A DNA stretch of 41,025 nt from Conidiobolus incongruus B7586 (taxonomy: Eukaryota; Entomophthoromycota; Entomophthoromycetes; Entomophthorales; Conidiobolaceae): assembly GCA_000697335.1 (NCBI GenBank), contig JNEM01016635.1, positions 1 through 41,025 on the forward strand, written 5' to 3'. The stretch's first letter is position 1; each line of letters begins with the position of its first letter. The notes under the pieces were generated by a model. That model was given only the letters and a program-made list of their open reading frames with translations. It had not been told where the DNA came from and searched no databases. Shown here piece after piece: positions 22,747 to 35,864 of the stretch. The position numbers were made by a program, and so were the translations under genes.

Positions 22747-24615
22747 TTAACAACCTTGAGGAACTTGGTTACCATTGATAGCCTTGTTACCGGAGAAAGA
22801 AGCATCGGTACCGAGACCACGCTTGGCGAAACCTCTCCAGATTTCACACTTGTTTTTCTCACCAGTGAGTTGCTTTTCTGCGAGGATGATAGCATCACGA
22901 GCTTGAAGGATAGTAGGAGAACAGGGTTGGAGCTTCATACCGTCGATGAGGAGACGGAGGAAGAGAGTGTTACCATGATCGTGATTTCCAGATAAAAGAT
23001 CTTCACTGAAGCCCAATTTGTCAATCAAGTTCCAGTAAACTTCATACAAGATGGAAGCCCAGACGGCACCAACAGGGTGGACACCAGTAAGGCCGTTAAT
23101 AGAGGCATAGGTTTGGGGATTGACGGAAGTCTTAGTAGAGTAGGGATAAGCACGAATGGTCTTGCCTCTGTTAACATAGTTACCAGTACCGAAATCGGTG
23201 TCACGGGTATGTTCTTTGCGGGTGCGGAATACATAGCCAATAGCATCACCCCAACCTTCACCCATACCACCAGCTTGGAGAGTGTTCAAACAGTTAACAT
23301 TGGAAGGACCACCAGTCAAGCGGTTTGACAAACCGTGAGAGTATTCGTGGATGATGATACCATTATCTAAATCACCATCACGGTTGGGAGTGGTAGTGGT
23401 CCAAGTGTACATTCTCATACGAGGTTGTTGACCATCAGGAGGAGTGGCAAAGTTAGCATTGTTAGTACCAGCACCATCTTGAGCTTGAGCACGGACAGGG
23501 TCACCACCTAAACCACCTTTACCAAAGTTGTTTTGTTGGAAGTTACCAGCAACTTCATTGAAACCATGAGCATAGTAGATATCGTGGATCATATTGTTGG
23601 TGTAGAAAAGCTGAGAAACAGAAGCATTAATGTATTCACCGGGAGCTTTGGTCAAATCAATAGGGAAGTCAAAGTTCAAATTAGGACCACCTTCGGCTCT
23701 GGGTGCTTTAGTCCAGTCAGTGTTGAGCTTACGATTGTCAAAGGCGATGACATTGTTACCAGTGGAGCTGGTAAACTTTTGACCGTTACCTTGATCGTGC
23801 CAGCCAAGGGGAGAAGCAGTGGAGCTTCCTTGCTGGGTAACTAATTTACGGGAACCATCTTCGGGATCATTGACACCAATTGGATATACGTTGTAACCAG
23901 CTTCATGGACCCAGTCGTGGAGACCAACAACCTTGTTGCTAGCAGTGACAAAAGCATTAAACCAGTTTTCATCCAAATCAGCTTCCAAATCCCAAACGGG
24001 GGCTAATTCACCAGTAGAAGTTTGAATATACTTTTGAACGGCTTTGACACCCTTAGGAACCTTGGGGATGTTGGTCAAAAGAGCTGGCTCAGTGGCGGAG
24101 CGACCTTCCTTGACTACAATTTTATTCTTTTCAACTCCGAGGTCAACCTTGATGTGTTTGAAGAGAGCATCGACAGCATCAACGGAGTTACCGAAATTGT
24201 CGGGTAAAAGGCTGTCAGTAGGAGCGTCCTTAGTGCTGTGGAAAGAGTTACCATAAGAGATAACCTTGCCATTTTTGTCAACGTTGATATTCATATCACC
24301 ATTAACAATTTCTTTACCCTTGTAAATTTGCTTGAGGTAGGTATGAGTGACACCGTTATCTGAGGTATAAGAGTTCTTGACAACAAAATCTTTGCCATCA
24401 GTGTATCCAAATTTCTTGGCGACGAATAATTTGGCAACTTCAACACCTGGAAGAGAAACGAAACTGTCATCACCAGATTTGTCAGAGGCAGTATCAACAA
24501 TAGCAAATTCTTGATGACTCAAAACAGGGACAATAGGGTCAACTTGGACTCTAGCGGCGGCAGATCCGGCCAAACAGAGGGAAATAATAACTGATGCAAC
24601 AGTATTAAATTTCAT
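22747..24615 (-). CDS. Fungalysin metalloprotease (M36), full length, codon-optimised copy
   Basis: An intronless frame of 622 codons encoding a secreted M36 metalloprotease. Signal peptide MKFNTVASVIISLCLAGSAA, then a propeptide with the FTP part around residues 76-125 and a mature enzyme beginning near GYNVYPIGVNDP. Zinc ligands are H423 and H427 in HEYSHG plus E453 in GMGEGWGD, with E424 as catalytic base. CEIWRGFAKRGLG lies near the C-terminus. The protein is close to that at 14213-16078. Its codon choice differs from the rest of the window: strong preference for C-ending codons such as AAC, ACC, TTC and TAC, and for TTG leucine. This suggests strong expression, or less exposure to AT-driven mutation. 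Antisense open frames across it are shadows of this biased codon use. It is probably the main secreted fungalysin of this locus. Confidence 0.97.
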   Translation of the reverse strand: MKFNTVASVIISLCLAGSAAARVQVDPIVPVLSHQEFAIVDTASDKSGDDSFVSLPGVEVAKLFVAKKFGYTDGKDFVVKNSYTSDNGVTHTYLKQIYKGKEIVNGDMNINVDKNGKVISYGNSFHSTKDAPTDSLLPDNFGNSVDAVDALFKHIKVDLGVEKNKIVVKEGRSATEPALLTNIPKVPKGVKAVQKYIQTSTGELAPVWDLEADLDENWFNAFVTASNKVVGLHDWVHEAGYNVYPIGVNDPEDGSRKLVTQQGSSTASPLGWHDQGNGQKFTSSTGNNVIAFDNRKLNTDWTKAPRAEGGPNLNFDFPIDLTKAPGEYINASVSQLFYTNNMIHDIYYAHGFNEVAGNFQQNNFGKGGLGGDPVRAQAQDGAGTNNANFATPPDGQQPRMRMYTWTTTTPNRDGDLDNGIIIHEYSHGLSNRLTGGPSNVNCLNTLQAGGMGEGWGDAIGYVFRTRKEHTRDTDFGTGNYVNRGKTIRAYPYSTKTSVNPQTYASINGLTGVHPVGAVWASILYEVYWNLIDKLGFSEDLLSGNHDHGNTLFLRLLIDGMKLQPCSPTILQARDAIILAEKQLTGEKNKCEIWRGFAKRGLGTDASFSGNKAINGNQVPQGC

Positions 24616-27600
24616 TATTGTTATTGTATATTAAATAAATATTGAGTAATGAATTATGTTAGGAAAGCAAAGTATAAATAGTAATTGAATAAATTCAACC
24701 TTTTCGCCTACATTTTCAAAAAGAGAAAATAGTCAATTGATTCAGATCACAAGTTTGCTAGCTTGATAATATCTAAGACTAAAGTGACCAAGTATCAGGC
24801 ATATATTTTATTAATCTTTACAGTTATTCAAATCCTTAATTAATTTTTTAATTATTTTATGTGAAAATATTTATAAAATTATTTTATTATTTTTTTTATT
24901 GTAAAATTTTATATTTTTAAAATAATTTAATTAATCTTGAATTTTATCAATAAGAAATTAAATTTTTAATAAAAATTTTCATTTATTAAATTAATATAAT
25001 TATTTTTTATATTTTTATTTATTTTAGAATAGTAAATTTAATCATGTTATATTATTACCAAACCCTAAATAATTTATTTATCTTTTCCATAATTTAATAC
25101 TTAATTTAGTTCTAAGGCTAAATATCAATCTTCAACAATATCATATGAATTTGATTTATAATTAATTAATCGATTAATATAATTTCAACTGTTCAAAAAG
25201 TTGCTAGTTTGTATTATTAATACAGAATCTTAACCAATAATTTATTTTAACTTATCCATAATATACTATAACAATAAACTTCATGATTCCGAACTATTTT
25301 TATTCGAAAGTATCTAATAATATGGATATGTGATTAATTATTATGATTTAATTTAGTCACCTGATTTATTGGCAATTTACCATATTTGTTGTAAAAATTA
25401 ACATTTATCAATAAAACTCAAATTTTAATACAGAATATATTTTTATAATCTCTTAAATATATCACTTATCAGTGTTTACATTGTTAAGAAGATTATATTT
25501 AAGGTTTGATTAAATCGTTTATTGTTGTTATATTGCAATATAAAAGAAATAAGCTTTGCAATTTTATTGATCTGATAACTATATATAAATATATAATTTC
25601 AAATAATTAATTAATATTGAACTCGTAGTATATAGTTGAATATAATCTTAGTATCACTATATTAAATTTTCAAATCCACTATAGAGTTCCGCATTAAATT
25701 ATAAATTTCATTCAGAACTCGTGCTTTCAATAATATATTTGATATTTCGTCTAAAAGTATATAAAATTGTTTACCTAATTGTCCAAAATATACCTTCTAT
25801 TAATATAATTTTATCCTAATACAGGTTTTATACCTATCTCCATTTTTTCCTTATTATCTAGTATTTATTTAATTTGACTGATGCATTATTTGAACATTTA
25901 TTAAAGTATAAACATTTCAATTATGTTTTATTATTTTAACATACAAGTTATAGAATTTATTATTTATATTTTTTAATCCATAATACTTCAATTGCGAGAT
26001 TTAAGAATCACAATTATAAAATTCAACATTATGCAGGTGAAAAGTGTATTTTTGATAAATTCAAGGATTTTGTATGATTTAAATTGATTATTTTTTAAAA
26101 AAATGTAAATTAAAATGATTTTTTTTAGTTTTATCCAATTAATTTTTAAAATTTGTTTAAATATACATTATGATTTCATCAGAATTTTAATATTCTTTAA
26201 ATTATATAACTTATACTTATCATTTAATATATCTAATAGACATTAATAAATATAACGAATAAGATTGATGTAAAATATAATTTTTAAACGAAATTTAGTG
26301 TATATTTATAAAGTAATATAAACTGTTTATTAGGTGGTGAATTGAGTAATCTAATAATTCTAAAGTAACTCTTATCCTCAGTTCATAGTATAATTTAAAT
26401 ACTGATTTTTAAAATTTGAACTTATTTCCCAAAAAATTTGAGTGTTGAACAATTTCAGCTATTCACTTATTTAATTTTCATTCATCAAAGGTAATATGAA
26501 TATAAAATAAGCTAATTATTAACCTAATAAATAATATCTTGTATACCAATGTCTATCCAGATAAATATTCAATTAAAATTATATTTTAATAGTATAATAA
26601 AATTAAAATTCTCTTAATTTAGTATTTATCAAATGGATAATTGCTCTATATTCTGTATATATTTCTTATATTATTTCTAGATTTTCGATATATATATATA
26701 TCCGTGGTTTTTTATAAAATAAATTTAAGGTATTCGAGATTGTATATATTTTAGTATATCTAGTAAAATTTCTAAATAAATGAATTTAACTAAGTTATTA
26801 ATATCTTTTTAAATATATGTGATTAATTATTAAATAATATATTAATTCAATATTTATATTTAAATTATCCAATCAAATTTGTAATGGTTGAAATATTGAG
26901 AATAAGTAAATATTTTACTATATTTAAAGTTAGAATATTAATTTTTATATGTTTTTCAATTATATATAGGTTATAAATTATAATATATTTAACATTTTTA
27001 TGAATTTGCAATTAAACTGTTAAAATTTTTTATAAGGCAATTATAATACAAATATTGAAAAATTAAATTAAATATTGATATATTTAATAAATTTATTAAA
27101 ATTAAAATTATTTTAAAACCGTTTATTATTGATTATATTAATTTTATATATTTGATCTTATGCATATAATTTTAGCTTTTAATGAAATGTAATTAATTAT
27201 TTAGAATCTATTGGATTCTTACTTAATAATAGATCAGAATTTAATTAGAATGATAAAATGAATTAATTAATCAAGTAAATATTTTTACATAAAAATTATA
27301 ATATATTTCGTCTTATTCAAATTTTCATATTGACTATATTATATTTAGTTTAAAAGTAAATTTTAGGTTTATCACATGTTGAAAAATTCAGACCCTATTT
27401 GATTAATATCAGTTGAATAACAGGAATAGTGACTCAGTTTCAATCAAATTATCAAATATTAGGGTCTCTATTGTATAAGGTTATATTATAAATTTATTCA
27501 AGTCTTTAATTCAGTTATTATTTACACGTATATCCATTTTTACTTTTAGATTTTAAACAATTATTTTAATGATAATTAACTAATTGCTGTTTTTATTTAA

Positions 27601-28975
27601 ATTATAATTAATATCACTTTTTTGATAAATTAGTTTTAATAATAAGGAAATAGTTTATATTGAAATTTTTATATCTTCATAAAAAGTAATATTAGCTCAG
27701 TATTGTTTATTATTATGAAGTCCTTATAATCATAAAAAATTAAATATGGTGAAATTTAAATTAATGAATATTATTGGAATGACGTAGGATATTTAATATT
27801 TTGTCTTTACTATTTCAAAGCATATATACGATAATATTGTCTTATTTTCACAATAAGTCATATCTATTAGGTTACAATGTATTCCATATCAGGACAATAT
27901 TGGATTTGGAATCATTAAGATTTTATTTTGTGCTACCAGATTAACTAGTCCAATTAAGTGATGGAGAATTTTGACATGCATATATACTGTTATAAGTCTT
28001 TTGGCTTATCAATCTTCATTTATTTGTAAATCATATATTTATTAATTATTTTAAAATTATATATATCAGCATCATTATCATTTGTTCAAATGGTATTGTC
28101 GGTTATTTCATTATATCATTAATCTATATTGCAATTGATACCGAACCGAAATGGCAATATATTTTATCTTTGGTTCGATTAGCTGCTATTTTATATGTGC
28201 TATTTTGAATTATTGACTTTTTAAAGTAAGGTATTGTAACAAAAATTAATTTCAAAGTCCTAGCCTTTATGGATACCATTCTAAGATATTTGACGCATTT
28301 TATCATAAATATTTTGTGATATAGAAATTTCAGTGGTCATAGAGATATCTTTTAGTTTAAAGGTTTACTGAATAATTATGTGTCTGGTGAAATGTATTCA
28401 GCAACGATTATTATCATTATTATTATATTCAAAATTTAAATATTATATAAATTATTTGATTTTTATTAATTTGAATATTGAATGCTTTTTAGCCTATTGG
28501 ATCAGAGTACTCTTATTATCCAAAATTCAAGTATATAATATTAATTAATGACCTTATTTCATGCTCACTGTTATTTGTCATTTTTAAATAATATATATCC
28601 TTATTTTAACATCATAACTATTAAATAAGACTTTACTAAAAATATATTAACAAGTTTACATTATATAAATATGTTTTGGGTTCAAATAATGAAAATATTA
28701 TTAAATATATTATTCAACAAATTGGTTCTATTATATTAATAATTATAAATATATTTAAATACTTTTTGAATATTAATTAACAATATATTAAAATTATTTA
28801 TAATAAAACTTTTTCTAATAAGTATATTATCAATTTATATAAGTTATTATCAGCTAGATATTTTTAATATTAAAAAGTTTATATAATTTCTACTATTGGA
28901 TTGTAAAACTTATAGTATTTTTTTTCCTTTTCAAAAATTTAATATAAACCATATTTTTTCAGATTATAGTTATTA
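24616..28975. other. AT-rich intergenic DNA, no gene seen
   Basis: About 4.4 kb of AT-rich DNA. The first 100-200 bases hold the promoter of the fungalysin gene read to the left; a TATAAATA string at 24673-24680 is on the plus strand, so in the wrong orientation for that gene. A 60-codon minus-strand frame at 28124-28306 has no motif I recognise and is probably chance. A (TA)n-like run occurs near 26690-26700. Confidence 0.5.
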
Positions 28976-28980
28976 TCTAT

Positions 28981-29379
28981 TGTAGGTGTAATGGTAGTTA
29001 AACTAATATAGTATAGAGGAAAACTTAATATAAAAGTAATATGACACAGAATATGGTAATATAACATGGTTGTAGTATGCAAGTATAAACAAAGTTTAAT
29101 TAAGCTTCAAACTGGGGTGAGTCACTGATATATTAAGATTTATATTAGGTAGTGCCAATATACTATAATATTAACAAGAAGTAGTTTCAATTTTAGAAGT
29201 AATGTAAAAATAAAAAATAATAAGAATTGAGTGGAAAAAGAAAAACTTAATTTATTAAATAATTCAATGCTATTTATATAATTAATTTAATTATATAAGT
29301 ATAAATTAATCATACAATTTATAGTTAATTGAATTATATGAAAATATATATAAGAATTTAAAAAATTAGTTTCTTAATA
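28981..29379 (-). repeat. LTR of the Gypsy element (3' LTR on the minus strand)
   Basis: 399 bp, aligning without net length change to 35865-36263. It starts with TGTAGG on the plus strand directly after TCTAT. Confidence 0.8.
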
Positions 29380-30137
29380 CTTTTTTAGTAAGTTTCTTAA
29401 AAGAGACACACTCCTTAGATTTTTATAAATAGATATAATAGGTTAAAATATTCTTAATATTTTCTAAAGATTCTTATATAACTTTTTTAATAAGATAACC
29501 TATTTATTTTATATAAAATAAAGCTTGTTCCTAACAGATTTAGATTTAATTATGTAATCAACATAATATTTTTTTTCTCTATTTTAATTAATAATTAGAT
29601 CTAGTTTTAAAACTTTTAATTAGTTAAGAAAAGTATTAAAATCTTTAAAGTATGGTTTAATTTTAGATATGTAAAAGATAGGGTTGATTTTTAAAGTTAA
29701 AGGTAATTTTAAAATAATATTTTTAAAATTTAAATCAATAAATTAAATCTTATAAAGATTAATATAATAATAAGTATTTTAGATTTAAGCTAGATTTAAG
29801 TAGGGTAAGTTTAAGGATAGATTGTTCTAAGTATACAAACATATTAATTTTATATTTAAGAGGATTTCTAAATAACATTAAGTATTATTATTTTATAATC
29901 CTTTAATTTTCTTCTAAGTTAAATTTAACAAGGGAATTAATATATTTGATATTAGATTAAAATTCAACAATATCTAAAGGTAAGTTAATTTAGAGTTTTA
30001 GAGCAATTATTAAATTAAAATATTTGTTATAATTAATAAAATAAAAGCTAAAACCTGTTGATTTATTAATAAAGATATTAAATAAATATTTAAGTTAGTA
30101 GATATAGATATTTTAATTTAACTAAATAATGTTAATA

Positions 30138-30355
30138 CACTAACTTATAAAAGTAAGTTATAAAATTAAAAATATATATATATTAATTAATAACTAAAAC
30201 AATTGTATATATTAGATTACTTGAAATTATAATATATAATTAAGGTATATTATTTAATAATAAATAAATATATTTAGATATATATAATAAACTATTAGCA
30301 AAAATATTAACCTTTAATATTTAACTAAAGTAAGTTATAAATTAACAGGTTTTTG
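30138..30355 (+). repeat. Left IR/DR end of Tc1 copy B
   Basis: Outer unit 30138-30175 and inner unit 30324-30355, about 186 bases apart, share a GTAAGTTATAAA core in the same orientation. Confidence 0.7.
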
Positions 30356-31496
30356 AGATAAAGGGATATATTTAACAATATATAACCATATTTTTTTTTC
30401 TCTCTTTGTTATTATTTTATATTATATTTTATAAATATACTAAATTTTTTTTATTAGTATTATTATACCTAAATCCCTCTCTAAAAAAATCTACTTATAC
30501 ATTAATTAACTTTATAAAAAAAGTAAATCAACTTATAATATTGCTAGAATTACTAGTGTTAGCTAGTTTACTATAGCTAAGGTTATTAAAAATAACAATA
30601 AAAAAACATTTAAAGTTAAATTTAAGTATATTAAAATTATAGATAAATATAATAAGAAGTATATCTATAGGTTAGTTAATATAAATAAATATAGTACTAT
30701 TATAAAAATACAACAGGAATTATAAAACTATACAAGAATATTAATTAGCACAGATATTATTATATATACTTTATATTAACATAGATACCAGTTACACTTT
30801 AAGAAAAAACACCCCTAACTAAAAAAATCCTATTATAAAGTTAGGTAAGAATTTAAATATTGCTACTAAAGTTAAACTAAAACTAATTAGAGTAAGGTTA
30901 TTTAATTTAATGAAACAAAAATATACTTTAGTAGATTTGATAAAAAAGCTAGATGTTTTAAAAAAGATATAGAATTACTTTGTGACTATTATTTTAATTT
31001 TACCTAAAAGTATAATAGTAGGTTAATTATTATTTAAGGATGTATGTTGTTTTTAGGTGTAGGATATCTTTATAAAGTTAATAAAGGAATTAATATTGAA
31101 ATTTACTAAAGTATTTTAAATAATAAATTAAAAAAAACCATTGAATAATATAGGTTAAATAAATCTAATATTATTTTCTAGCAAAATAATACCTTTTGTT
31201 ATACTATAACTTTTATTACCAAATAACTTAAAAATAACAAGATAATAGTTATACAGTAGCTTTTTTAATCTTTTAACTTTAATCTAATTAAACATCTTTG
31301 GGATTAATTAAAAAAAGTTATTAAAGCTTTCCCCTTAGTTAAAGATTTAAATCAACTTTAAAAATATATTTAAGAAATATAGAATAAGTTTAACTTTTTT
31401 TAGTGTAAGAAGTTAGTTGATTCTATACCCCATAAACTTAAAGAAGTTAGAAAAGTTAAAAGTAGATACATTAGGTTTTAATTTTTTTTTATCACC

Positions 31497-31711
31497 AAAA
31501 ACTTACAAATTTATAACTTACCCTAGGTAAAATTTAAAGATTTATATTTTAATCAATTAATAACTAAATATCATCATTTAATAATATATATAATTAATAA
31601 ATATAATAGATTTTAATTATTTAATTTAAATTTATTTTATTAAATATTTATCAAGTTATTAATTAAAATATAAGTATTTTTGATTTTATAACTCACTTTT
31701 ATAGGTTAGTG
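31497..31711 (-). repeat. Right IR/DR end of Tc1 copy B
   Basis: Inverted inner unit 31497-31527 and outer unit 31675-31711, mirroring the left end and followed by the TA duplication. Confidence 0.7.
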
Positions 31712-34700
31712 TATAAGCTCTAATTATTTACTTTAGGGTTTTAATAGTTTTTTCAACAAGTTTATTAGTTTAGTAATAATTAGAAATAGATATAATTAAG
31801 TTAATCTTAAAGGAAAAAGATAATAACTTCTAAAATTAAAAGTTGAATTATATATCTCTGTTAAATAAAATAATTTTTAGAATTTTATAATAGGTAAAGA
31901 TATTAGAGAATAATAATTATATAATATCTTTAGCTATAGAAGTTTTGAAACAAAGAATAAAATAAACATATTTAGAAAATAAATCAATTATAATTAGTAA
32001 GTTATTATAATTATTTAATGATTTAAGGATCTCTATAAAATTAAGTTAGATTTATTATTAAGTTTTATTAGGGACTTGTAAAAGAATAAGTTTATTATAT
32101 TTTAGTTGAGTATTATATTTAGTTCTTTAACATATATTATAGGTATTAGTGTATTTCTAAATTAATTTAATTAGGGAAGGTTAGTAATATCTTATTTTAA
32201 TTCTCTCAGCAATTTTTAACTAGTTTTAATATCCTTTAATAGATAAGTTATAGTATTCATTAAATTTTATTTGTTAAATTTTAGGAATATTAAAAACATA
32301 TAAATAATTATTATAGTATAGTAGGTTATTAATAGTTTTAAATCTTTTGACATATTTTAATTAGTTTTCTAATAATTTAAAGAGTACTTTTTTAACTAAA
32401 ATAAAGAAATTATTATTTAATAATGTTTCTTAAAATAGTTTTATAAATTTTTTATTTCCTTTATTAATAATCATTAAGTTAATATTTGTTGGGTTTTTAT
32501 AATTAAAATAAAAAGATAAATATATAAGATTTTTTAACAAGGTATCTATAATATAATTTTATTAACCTAAAAGATATTAAATAAAGAAAAAATAAGTTTA
32601 GATAGTTTTAATCTATTTAAGTTATTTTCTTAATAAATATTTTTGAGTATTTAAGTAGATAAGTGATTTATAATTTGTAAGTATTAGGAAAAAGTTATAA
32701 AACAAGAAATATAAGTGACTTTTAATTTTTTCTACTAAAGCAAAAAGTTTTTATTTATAGACTAGGTATTTTAATTTAACTAGTTTTATTTTTCTTAACT
32801 AGAATATTATTGGTTTTAAGATAATATTTGTAAGGTTAAACTCAACTTATTCTCCTTTATTTATTATTTTATCTTATAGTTAAAAGGTAAAATATAAATT
32901 AAATTTAAACTAAGCTAACTATCATCTAATTATAAAAGAATTAGAGTTAATAAAAATAATAACAGGTAGTTTTAAATTAAAACAAATAAAGCAAGAACAT
33001 TAATAATATAGAAAATTAAAGTATTTATATAAAAAATATATAATAGGTTTTATTTAAAAAAAGTTTTTCTTTAAGAGATTAGTAAGAAGAGTAATAAGTT
33101 TAATAAAAGAATCAATGAAATTTTTAAAGTAATTTAATAATTTAAATATAAACATAAGTTGATTTTTATTTATAAGTATAATAAAAACTTTAACACCATT
33201 GAGTTTAGTTAGATTAATATTAATACTTTAAGAGGAAACAATATAACTATAAAAAAAGAAAAAAGAGGCATTAAAAATATATTTTGATAGTTTTAAAAGT
33301 AATTTATATTCTTGAATAATTTGTAGGATTTAATTAACATATTAAATAGATTCTTCTTGAATTTTTAAATAGATTAGGATATTATTAAGATAAGTAATAA
33401 CAAAGTTATTAAAAATAAAGTTAAGAAAGGAATTAATAAATTAAGTAAAAGTTATAAAGGTATTAGACAATTTAAAGTTTATATCTGTAAATTTATAATA
33501 GCTTAAAAAAGTATTAAAAATAGTTAAAAGGATAAAATTTTCTTCACCTCTAATGTTATAATATCTATTCTTAATATCTAATTTAGTAAATATAATTAAT
33601 TTAAGTAGTTTATTTTTAACATTATATAGGTTTAATAATAAAGTTTTATTTTCAATAATCTTAAAGTTTAAAACATAGTTATTAATATATAGTCTCTAAT
33701 TACCATTAGCTTTCTTTATAAATAGAATTAAAGATTTTTATGATGAGGAAAAAATTTAATATATTTATTTTTAAGTAGTTTTTGGATTTCTTCTATTAAA
33801 GTTTAATATTATTCAGGAGATAAATGGTAAATAAACTTTAAATATAATTGTGTATCAAGGAATAATTTAATTTTGTGTTTAATATTATATTTAAAAGATA
33901 ATTTATTTATAAATTCAAAAACATTAGCAAATTAACTTATTATATTATATAAGAAGTAATTATTAAATATAACTTCATTGAAATTAATAGATGAAATACT
34001 AATAGATGAATAATAAACAAATATATATCTTTATAAATTATTAAGGTTTATAATTAGTTTTTTACATTAATTTTTGCTTATAATAATAAAATTATTTATT
34101 ATAATTGTAGAGTTAATGTTAGGTATAGTATTTAATAATTTTATAGTAGGGTAATATAAATTTTTTGAGATTAATTCCATTAATTTTTTTTAGAATATAA
34201 AAAAAATAAATTTATAACTTTTTAGGGTAATATTCATAGATATAAAACTATAATATTTAAATTAATTTTAATTTAATATAAAATTATAACTAATATTACC
34301 AACTAAAAATTTAATATATTAAAAGTAATTAAGAAGTAATAATAGGTATCTAGATATAATACTAGATGTTTATTCTATTAAGTTATTAGTATATTTAATT
34401 ATCAAGTTAATTTTTTAAATAGGTAAAAATAACTTTATAATAATAATAAAAGAGATAATACAACTAAAGCAATTAAAATTAATTAAAACATTAATAATTT
34501 TATTTATAAAAAAACTAATTAATATAAACAATAAAGTAATAGTTAAAGGTAAAAAATTACAAGGTAGATTAGTTACTAGAATATTTTTAGTTTCTAATAA
34601 TTTAATCAGTTGGATTTCTCTAGTATATATAGTTTAATTTATATAATTATTAATCTATTGGAACTTTTGTGGATTAAATTAGAACCTGTTAACTAATTGT

Positions 34701-35864
34701 AAAAAAAGTGATTTTAAAGTTATATTGATATTATTCAAGTTTAATTAATGGTTAGTAAGTTAAGATTATTGAAAATTAAACAGATATTGTTTCTTTAAAG
34801 GGTATTTATTAGCTCTATAATTAACTTAAGTTTTTTAACAATAGTAACAACTTTTATTTATTCTTAAGTAAGTTTTAACTTCTTTATTAATGGTTTTTTT
34901 ATAAAGTTTTAAAGTAGAAAAATCTATCATTTAAAACTTAAGTAAGCTAAAGTAAGTTTTAAAAGATTAATTCTTAACATAAAAAAATTTAGTTATAGAG
35001 TAAAAGATATTATCAATTATAATTGCTACATTATAAATGTTAGAAAAAAACATATTATCAAAGAGTTCCCTACTAACTAACTAAAGCTTCACTTGAAGAT
35101 TAAAGTATTATAATAATTTGTGAATTTATTCTTCTTCAGTGATATTTAATATATTTAAGCATATCTCATTAAATTTCTTAATCAATTATTTTATAAAAGT
35201 TTTTTATTTAAGTTAAAAAAGCTTTTCTCTTGTTAATTAAACTTAATTTTTTAAGTAATACCTCTTTTTAAAATCTTTTTCTAATATATTTAAAAGTTTG
35301 TATCTTTATAATAAATTATCCTCTTAAAGATTCTTTGTGATTAAGTTTATAATAAGTTAACTACTAGGTATAAGTAGATTTTTCTAAAAAAAATACCTAA
35401 TTTAAAGATATTTTTTTAATCTTCATCAGGGATTGAATTAAGGTAAGTTTTTATATTTTTAAAGTAGTTTTCAAGCTTGTAGAGGTTTTTAAAACTATCA
35501 TATATAGTTAATTTGTCTTTAAAAATATTAAGGAGATAGTTTAATATATTAATTTTAGTAAAGTAGCTGGTTTATTAGATTTAAACTCTTTAAAACATAT
35601 TTTTTTCAATCAGAAGTTATTTAATATAAGTTTCTTAAAGGGTAATAAGTTTTTAAAGGTTAAAGTTTTAAATTTATTTAGTAATTTAACTATTATTATT
35701 ATTAAAATAATATAAAGATATTTCTTTTTTAGTGGTATTATATTATATAGTGTTAAATTTAAATAAAATAGATTATAGATAAGATTTAAAATAGTAATAA
35801 ATAGATTTAATACAGATAATTATTAATTTCTAGTAGGTTTTTTGTAGTTTTATTACTGTTACCA

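Larger units (their letters stand above)
30138..31711 (+). mobile_element. Tc1-like DNA transposon with IR/DR ends, copy B, inside the Gypsy element
   Basis: A 1574-bp element flanked by TA (30136-30137 and 31712-31713). Outer units, which read as CACTAAC(C/T)TATAAAAG from either end, lie at 30138-30175 and, inverted, 31675-31711. Inner units with GTAAGTTATAAATT lie at 30324-30355 and, inverted, 31497-31527; this is IR/DR structure. The plus-strand transposase relic shows Tc1 family landmarks in order: a helix-turn-helix-like segment near 30540-30640, IQQEL near 30700-30715, a block corresponding to the first catalytic aspartate (usual SDE) near 30900, a GC..F.GVGYLYKVNKG block near 31045-31095 resembling the WGC..GxGxL motif, and an IKHLWD block near 31280 corresponding to SPDLNPIEHLWD. 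Stops and frame changes break it in many places, so no enzyme is made. It sits just beyond the integrase relic of the Gypsy element. Confidence 0.85.

Noticed and set aside
22756-24256. Several open frames antisense to, or shifted within, the fungalysin gene at 22747-24615
   Set aside because: They are shadows of the gene's biased codon use; only the 622-codon frame has family motifs. The same applies to small frames overlapping the genes at 1990 and 14213.
28124-28306. 60-codon minus-strand frame
   Set aside because: No motif, short, and surrounded by non-coding AT-rich DNA.
30324-31527. Inner repeats read as the ends of a separate 1.2-kb transposon nested in a larger one
   Set aside because: Both Tc1 copies show the same inner and outer units at the same spacing and the units resemble each other, which fits IR/DR ends better than two identical nesting events.
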